Notes under the pieces: model-generated
What the model saw: the letters and a program-made list of their open reading frames with translations, nothing else
What the model was told of the DNA's origin: nothing
Database searches by the model: none
Made by a program: the position numbers and the translations under genes
Shown here: piece after piece, positions 59,205-64,000 of the stretch
Layout: the number at the start of each line of letters is the position of its first letter
How positions within the stretch are numbered: position 1 is the first letter of the stretch
DNA from: Anoxybacteroides rupiense
Lineage (GTDB): Bacteria; Bacillota; Bacilli; Bacillales; Anoxybacillaceae
DNA length: 64,000 nt
NCBI RefSeq assembly: GCF_014196195.1
Contig: NZ_JACIDF010000009.1
Location: 62,001-126,000, forward strand
Direction of reading: 5' to 3'

Positions 59205-59241
59205 TATTTCTATGATACATAATTGGTCAATGAAGGTCAAA
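59205..59241 (-). promoter_or_regulatory. clpP promoter with CtsR operator
   Basis: Minus strand TTGACC, 17 bases, TATCAT. On the plus strand GGTCAAT (59225-59231), GAA, GGTCAAA (59235-59241) is the CtsR heptad direct repeat with three-base spacing. It overlaps the -35, so CtsR binding blocks the promoter until heat stress. Confidence 0.88.
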
Positions 59242-59620
59242 CAAAAAGCGTTTTGCCTTCTCCTCATAATTTTATTTATTCGCTATTCTGTTCCGATATC
59301 CCTTTTTTCAGCATATCCGCTTTTTTGTTTTTTAAACAGACGTATTGCTGAAGAAAATAGATTTTAAATTTTTAACATATCCACCGAGAAGTCTCCCTCC
59401 CTTAAACGGAGTGAAGGGGGGGAGTTCATCTGTTAGTAAGCGTTTTGCCCGATATAAACGCAGCTTAAACGATAGCTGAGAGGTCGGCGGCCGAAGACAC
59501 AAATCTATGGACTTGTTTTTTCTATAATGAATCAATCTTGCTTCTTATTTCCATAGCATATTTTCCTCTTGCAAAAAAAAACGTTCTTCATTATAATGGA
59601 ACATGCGGCTAACCAATCAT
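59242..59620. other. Intergenic region with a hairpin repeat
   Basis: No gene; contains hairpin repeat copy B. TATAAT at 59591-59596 may belong to the tRNA promoter. Confidence 0.45.
59375..59430. repeat. IS200/IS605-like right-end hairpin, copy B
   Basis: ATCCACCGAGAAGTCTCCC with an 11-base stem CTCCCTCCCTT/AAGGGGGGGAG and the loop AAACGGAGTG. Compared with copy A the stem has compensating changes. Confidence 0.6.
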
Positions 59621-59692
59621 GCCCTCGTAGTGTAGTGGATAGCACGAGAGATTCCGGTTCTCTTAGCGTGGGTTCGAATCCTGCCGAGGGCG
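59621..59692 (+). tRNA. tRNA-Arg (anticodon CCG)
   Basis: Acceptor GCCCTCG pairs with CGAGGGC (59685-59691), discriminator G. Anticodon stem AGAGA/TCTCT with loop TTCCGGT; anticodon CCG at 59654-59656, reading CGG. The T arm contains GGTTCGAATCC. CCA is not encoded. Confidence 0.95.
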
Positions 59693-59738
59693 TTCCAACT
59701 ATCCTACTGGTTCGGATTAAATTTCCACAGCTCCTTGA

Positions 59739-59766
59739 TACGACTGCATTTGCGGTCGTTTTTTAT
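59739..59766 (+). terminator. Terminator of the tRNA gene
   Basis: ACGACTGCA...TGCGGTCGT stem, TTTTTT. Confidence 0.8.
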
Positions 59767-60023
59767 TTTTTTAAATCCGAAAGAGTCCTTTTGTTTTTGG
59801 AAAAATTTTTCACAAGACAGTTCCAGCGTTGTTGAATCCATTGGTAGGGGCTCTTTTCGTCGATGACATACGAATCAATCTCTTTGCGGGCAAGGCGCCA
59901 TGGCGATGCTGAACCCTTTTTATTGGGAAAAATCAAAGAACATGTTGAGGGGGGATTCAAATAAAGAAGCAGCGGAGAAACGGACGGGTTGCTTCTTCTC
60001 TGTTTGTCAGGAAGAAAAAAGGA
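59767..60023. other. Intergenic region
   Basis: The minus strand 59763-59960 is open (…KKGSASPWRLARKEIDSYVIDEKSPYQWIQQ) without a usable start. It may be a decayed gene; I do not recognise it. Confidence 0.3.
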
Positions 60024-60060
60024 TGGTTATTTTCGAGCATTTTTGGCACGAAAATAACCA
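60024..60060 (-). terminator. Terminator of the DUF3189 gene
   Basis: TGGTTATTTTCG and its exact complement; minus-strand transcript continues CCTTTTTTC. Confidence 0.75.
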
Positions 60061-60071
60061 AGAGATAGATG

Positions 60072-60578
60072 TTATTTGAAATTTTGATTTTCTAATACAA
60101 CGACTTTTTTTTCTGTCGATTGACCGATTTGCTTTGTAAATTCAACGAGACGAAGAATATCATGACAACATTGTTTGGCACCTAAAACTAATAAGGGGAC
60201 GCCAATAAAATCGATGTGCAATCCTCTTGAAAAAAACCCTCCCATTGTCATGGCAAATGGAACCGTTGGCGAAGTATTAGAAAAAATAATCTTTTCGTGA
60301 TGGCTATGTTTTTCTTGTAGCAACGTAATGAAATTTACCAATGCTTGAACGACTAATTTGTTTCTTTTTCTGCCAATGGTATACACAGAATTTCCATCTT
60401 CATCGATTCCGTGGAAGAAAAATTTTCCGAAATCATCCTTTGTCAGTTTGTTAAAATAGTCCGTATTTAAAATTTCTTCTTTCGTCAGCTCTCGATCCAA
60501 AGGCAGCTTTTTTAAATGGTAGGCTGCTGCTAGTGCCGTGCTATGTGTTCCAGCGTAGTCATTATATATGTAAATCAC
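60072..60578 (-). CDS. DUF3189 family protein
   Basis: A 168-residue protein with the family start MIYIYNDYAGTHSTALAAAYHL and internal FGKFFFHGIDEDGNSVYTIGRK. Function unknown; the family is found in spore-forming Firmicutes. GTG start after AGAGGGTGA. Alone, on the minus strand, divergent from rpoN with 455 bases between. Confidence 0.82.
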   Translation of the reverse strand: MIYIYNDYAGTHSTALAAAYHLKKLPLDRELTKEEILNTDYFNKLTKDDFGKFFFHGIDEDGNSVYTIGRKRNKLVVQALVNFITLLQEKHSHHEKIIFSNTSPTVPFAMTMGGFFSRGLHIDFIGVPLLVLGAKQCCHDILRLVEFTKQIGQSTEKKVVVLENQNFK

Positions 60579-61033
60579 CCAATCACCCTCTTTTAATCCT
60601 ATGTTGTCATAAGTAGGATTACCAGAACCCGTCGTATTTAAAAGAGCGAAAGAGCTTTCCCTTGTTCCTTTTATTGGTATGAATTTGGGATGTTTCGTGT
60701 AAAAGGTCGGATTCTGATCGGTTTTTCAGCGATAAAAACAAGAATTCAAGCAGTGTTCATTGGTTTTGAGTGGATCAGTAGTATCATTAGTCTGACAACT
60801 ATGTGTAGGATATCGACAACATTCACCACATCTATAAAGAATATCCGCCTATACTTTCCAAAATGCTCCTGTTATCTATCTTCATAATAGCAGCAGTCCA
60901 CGATCAGGAAAGGTCTTTTTTGTGTGATTTTTCGAATATATATAAAAATAATGGATTCGGATATACGGAAATTTTATTTCCTATACGTTTTGAGGATGTT
61001 GATGTACAATAATAAAGAAGGGAGCGTGAGATT
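60579..61033. other. Divergent intergenic region, DUF3189 gene to rpoN
   Basis: No supported gene; short ORFs have no ribosome-binding site. Promoters of both genes should lie here but none is clear. Confidence 0.4.
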
Positions 61034-62332
61034 ATGAGAGCGGGGCTGTTTCAAGAGCAACGCTTGCACCTCTCATTAACAAAGGAACTGGCTCAAGCGA
61101 TTGAATTGCTGCAGTATTCAACGCTTGAATTGCGCTCTTTTTTGCATGAGCAATCTCTAGAAAATCCTTTTCTCGAAATCAAGGATCATAAGTTTGTTCG
61201 TACTCCTAAGCAGTCAAGGAACGGAGAAACACGAAATTGGATTGAAAATATCGGGAAATCTTCCGAGACGCTTGCGTCTTATTTAAAAGTCCAGCTTCAC
61301 GCTTTTCCGTTATCTGCAAAAAGACGGCAGATTTTGCATTATTTAATTGCTTCACTTGATGAGGATGGATATTTGCGAATGGAAATGAAAGAAACCGCGG
61401 CCCTGTTGTCGTTATCAGAAGAAGAACTGGAGGAAGCCATTCAGTTTTTGCAATCGCTTGAACCGGCCGGAGTGGGCGCGCGCAGTTTGCAAGAATGCCT
61501 GCTCATCCAGCTTCAGCGCCTGCCTGTTCGCCATGAACTAGCAGAACGGGTCATAGCTGATTATTTTACGATGTTTGTTGAAAAGGCATGGAAAGCGCTT
61601 GCGAAGCAGCTGAAAATCAGCATATCGAATTTGCAGGAAATATGGGATTTAATTCGCACGCTTGAGCCGCGGCCGGGCAGTCATTATGCTGCGGCGGATC
61701 CGCATTTTATCGTGCCGGATTTGATTGTCACAAAGCGTGATGGGGAGATATGTGTGTGGCTGAATGATGAGTTTCTTCCAGAAGTGATTTGGAATCACGC
61801 TTACGAAAAAAAAGTCGCCGATCAGCAGGACGAACAAATTGAATGGTTTGTGAGAGAAAAATATCGGCAATTTATGTGGCTGACAAAAAGCTTAGAACAA
61901 CGTAAACAAACATTGGTTCTTGTTGTGAAGGAAATCATGGAAAGACAGAAGCAATGCCTCGAAGAAGGGCTGGCCGCACTAAGACCATTAACAATGCGCG
62001 ATATTGCCGATGCGCTGAATATTCATGAATCTACCGTCAGTCGAGTGATTCGGAATAAATATGTACAGACACCGTTTGGCACCGTAGAGCTTCGCCATTT
62101 TTTTACAAACTCTCTTTCTGCGGAAAATGATAACGAAGAAGCATCTGCAGCCAAGACGAAAGAATTGATTAAAAAATTGATTGAAGCAGAGGATAAACAT
62201 GCTCCTTTATCCGATCAAAAAATTGCTGATTTATTAAACGAAGAGCACCAAATTGCTATTTCCAGAAGAACAGTGGCCAAGTATCGGGAACAATTGCATA
62301 TTCCATCATCTGCGAAACGAAAACGATATTAA
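61034..62332 (+). CDS. rpoN: RNA polymerase sigma-54 factor (SigL)
   Basis: 432 residues. Region I is glutamine/leucine-rich (LHLSLTKELAQAIELLQYSTLELRSFL, about 12-40) and contacts enhancer-binding activators. The core-binding domain covers about 70-250. The HTH (MRDIADALNIHESTVSRVIRNKYVQTPFGTVEL) recognises -12, and the RpoN box (ISRRTVAKYREQLHIP, near the end) recognises -24. In Bacillus it directs levanase, arginine and branched-chain catabolism genes. AGGGAGCG before the ATG. Confidence 0.97.
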   Translation: MRAGLFQEQRLHLSLTKELAQAIELLQYSTLELRSFLHEQSLENPFLEIKDHKFVRTPKQSRNGETRNWIENIGKSSETLASYLKVQLHAFPLSAKRRQILHYLIASLDEDGYLRMEMKETAALLSLSEEELEEAIQFLQSLEPAGVGARSLQECLLIQLQRLPVRHELAERVIADYFTMFVEKAWKALAKQLKISISNLQEIWDLIRTLEPRPGSHYAAADPHFIVPDLIVTKRDGEICVWLNDEFLPEVIWNHAYEKKVADQQDEQIEWFVREKYRQFMWLTKSLEQRKQTLVLVVKEIMERQKQCLEEGLAALRPLTMRDIADALNIHESTVSRVIRNKYVQTPFGTVELRHFFTNSLSAENDNEEASAAKTKELIKKLIEAEDKHAPLSDQKIADLLNEEHQIAISRRTVAKYREQLHIPSSAKRKRY

Positions 62333-62344
62333 GGTGTGAACGTG

Positions 62345-62590
62345 ATGATTGTCCATCTTTATTCCAAAAAAGATTGCCATTTGTGCGAGAAGGCGAAAGA
62401 AATTTTAGCTGAATTGCAGACTGAACTCCATTTTACCATTCAAGAAATCGATATTTATCAAGACGATGTGTTGTTGGAACGATACCATCTGATGATTCCG
62501 GTCGTCGAAGTGGACGGGAAAGAGCTGGCCTATGGCCTTATTAAAAAAGATTTTATAAGAAAGCGGTTACTTGAATGCTTGAATAGTTGA
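62345..62590 (+). CDS. Glutaredoxin-like (DUF836) protein
   Basis: 81 residues with a thioredoxin-fold start MIVHLYSKKDCHLCEKAKEIL (CxxC at about 11-14), cis-Pro in MIPVVEVDGKEL. Possible thiol-disulfide role. ATG 62345 is eight bases from AAGGTG. Placed between rpoN and cggR, close behind rpoN (12 bases). Confidence 0.82.
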   Translation: MIVHLYSKKDCHLCEKAKEILAELQTELHFTIQEIDIYQDDVLLERYHLMIPVVEVDGKELAYGLIKKDFIRKRLLECLNS

Positions 62591-62615
62591 ACATCTACCA
62601 TACTCCTGTTACAAT
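62587..62615 (+). promoter_or_regulatory. SigA promoter of cggR-gapA
   Basis: TTGAAC (62587-62592), 17 bases, TACAAT (62610-62615). Confidence 0.75.
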
Positions 62616-62651
62616 TAAAAAAGAGGGCAGGAGTAATTTTTTTTGCACAAG

Positions 62652-62686
62652 CGGGACAAAATAAGTCGCTGCGGGACGTATTGTGT
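62652..62686 (+). promoter_or_regulatory. CggR operator
   Basis: Two direct units, CGGGACAAAATAAGTC (62652-62667) and CGGGACGTATTGTCC (62672-62686), downstream of the promoter. The B. subtilis operator has the same CGGGAC...GTC repeat. Fructose-1,6-bisphosphate relieves CggR binding there. Confidence 0.88.
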
Positions 62687-62719
62687 CCATATATTATATG
62701 CAAGGGGAAGGGAACTACA

Positions 62720-63754
62720 TTGCGATCATGGATTGATGCACAGAAAAAATTATTGCCTGATCTTCTTGAGTTTATGCAAAAACGCTATCGCATTTTGCAG
62801 TACATTCGGCTGATGCAGCCGATTGGAAGAAGAGCGTTGTCTGGAAGCATCGGGATGAGCGAACGTGTCCTTCGCGCAGAAGTACAATTTCTAAAAGACC
62901 AAAACTTAATTACCATCACTTCATCTGGTATGCACGTGACATCCGATGGTGACGAATTGCTCAATCTTTTGGAAGATGTGATGAAGGAACTGCTCGGTTT
63001 GAAGGATTTAGAGAAAAAGGTAAAAAGTTTGCTCCCTGTCGAAGAGGTCATCATTGTTGCTGGAGATAGCGACCTTTCTCCTTGGGTGAAAAAAGAAATG
63101 GGAAGAGCTTGTGTAGCGTGCATGAAAGAAAAGCTGAGCGATCAAAGTATCGTCGCTGTGACCGGCGGAACGACAATGGCCGCAGTAGCCGATATGATGA
63201 TGCCAGATCCTAAACAGCACGGCATATTATTTGTTCCTGCCCGAGGCGGATTAGGAGAGCATGTCGAAAATCAAGCGAATACGATCTGTGCCAAAATGGC
63301 GGAAAAAGCAATGGGCAATTACCGTTTGCTCCATGTGCCTGACCATCTAAGCCAAGAGGCGTATCAGTCGCTGATTGAAGAACCAGCAGTCAAAGAAGTG
63401 CTTCAACTGATCAAATCATCGAATATCGTAGTGCATGGAATTGGCGATGCGATCACGATGGCAGAACGCCGTAAAACCTCTAGAGAAGACATGGAAAAAA
63501 TTAAGCAAAGACATGCTGTGGCTGAGGCTTTTGGATATTACTTTAATCAAGCGGGCGAAGTGGTGCATAAGGTGCAGACAATCGGCATTCAGCTTGAAGA
63601 CATTAAACGCGTTCAGCATGTGATTGCCGTTGCTGGCGGTGCTTCTAAAGCAAAGGCGATTAAAGCGTATATGAAGCAAGCGCCTCGCTCGATTTTAATC
63701 ACGGACGAAGGAGCAGCAAGAGCGTTGACGGGGGAGCCACATCCCTTAACATAA
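62720..63754 (+). CDS. cggR: Central glycolytic genes regulator CggR
   Basis: SorC/DeoR-type repressor of the gapA operon, 344 residues. N-terminal winged helix (about 20-85; LQYIRLMQPIGRRALSGSIGMSERVLRAEVQFLK) and the sugar-binding domain (about 95-340; VAVTGGTTMAAVADMM, FVPARGGLGEHVENQANTICA, GDAITMAERR, TDEGAARAL). TTG 62720 follows AAGGGGAAGGG and gives a B. subtilis-like start. gapA is next. Confidence 0.96.
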   Translation: MRSWIDAQKKLLPDLLEFMQKRYRILQYIRLMQPIGRRALSGSIGMSERVLRAEVQFLKDQNLITITSSGMHVTSDGDELLNLLEDVMKELLGLKDLEKKVKSLLPVEEVIIVAGDSDLSPWVKKEMGRACVACMKEKLSDQSIVAVTGGTTMAAVADMMMPDPKQHGILFVPARGGLGEHVENQANTICAKMAEKAMGNYRLLHVPDHLSQEAYQSLIEEPAVKEVLQLIKSSNIVVHGIGDAITMAERRKTSREDMEKIKQRHAVAEAFGYYFNQAGEVVHKVQTIGIQLEDIKRVQHVIAVAGGASKAKAIKAYMKQAPRSILITDEGAARALTGEPHPLT

Positions 63755-63764
63755 CCATTTTTGA

Positions 63765-64000
<236 letters not shown>

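Noticed and set aside
59621-60071. tRNA-Arg as attachment site of an integrated element
   Set aside because: No copy of the tRNA 3' end and no integrase were found within the window.

Overview
The window is a chromosomal segment from a moderately thermophilic, flagellated Bacillaceae bacterium, most likely Geobacillus or Parageobacillus (or close kin). This rests on remembered protein similarity (UvrB, UvrA, HPF, CggR and WhiA read as Geobacillus-type) and on gene order that follows Bacillus subtilis: fliD-fliS-fliT-hpf-secA-prfB, cccB-ftsEX, minJ-csbA-uvrBA, yvlCD-hprK-lgt-yvoD-ppaX-yvoF-hisZGDBHAFIE, yvcD-trxB-yvcI-rapZ-yvcK-whiA-crh-clpP, and rpoN-cggR-gapA. Species was not verified by any search.

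Layout. 0-5.6 kb holds flagellar genes: a flagellin paralogue on the minus strand, divergent from flaG-fliD-fliS-fliT. A decayed ORF, the ribosome hibernation factor hpf and a tandem-repeat coiled-coil gene follow. 5.7-14.1 kb carries secA, prfB (with the classic +1 programmed frameshift), a YitT-family membrane protein, cytochrome c-551, ftsEX and an M23 peptidase that FtsEX probably activates. In related genomes, as I remember them, the protease ctpB follows directly. Here it is displaced by about 12.6 kb (14.1-26.7 kb) of accessory DNA.

The accessory block has two halves. The left half (14.1-17.5 kb) is bounded by a perfect 116-bp direct repeat. It contains an AT-rich Schlafen/AlbA_2-type ATP-binding protein gene, IS3 and IS21 transposase remnants, and TAACTAA repeats that include two identical 14-bp palindromes exactly 100 bp apart. 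The right half (17.5-26.7 kb) is a stress and metal island: ahpC-ahpF behind a perfect PerR box, a MerR regulator with a zinc metallopeptidase and a CNNM/CBS transporter, a ZIP-family transporter, and a czrA-czcD-like zinc-efflux operon with a 22-bp palindromic operator.

28.2-34 kb has ctpB's convergent neighbours: a three-gene membrane glycosylation cluster (GtrA flippase, GT2 glycosyltransferase, polytopic protein), racA, minJ and csbA. 34-43.7 kb has uvrBA (LexA-like box upstream), small membrane genes, hprK-lgt-yvoD-ppaX and an acyltransferase. 44.7-51.2 kb is a complete compact histidine operon, hisZGDBHAFIE. 51.9-59.2 kb is the yvcD-trxB-...-crh block with clpP opposite, behind a CtsR site. 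A tRNA-Arg(CCG), a DUF3189 gene, rpoN, a glutaredoxin-like gene and cggR follow. The window ends inside gapA, which is truncated by the edge.

Most of the window is ordinary core genome. The parts worth a second look are the 116-bp-repeat module, three dispersed hairpin repeats that resemble IS200/IS605 right ends, and the leader ORF plus hairpin ahead of the CNNM gene. I did not find an unmistakable new multi-gene system; the repeat-flanked AlbA_2 module is the best candidate.
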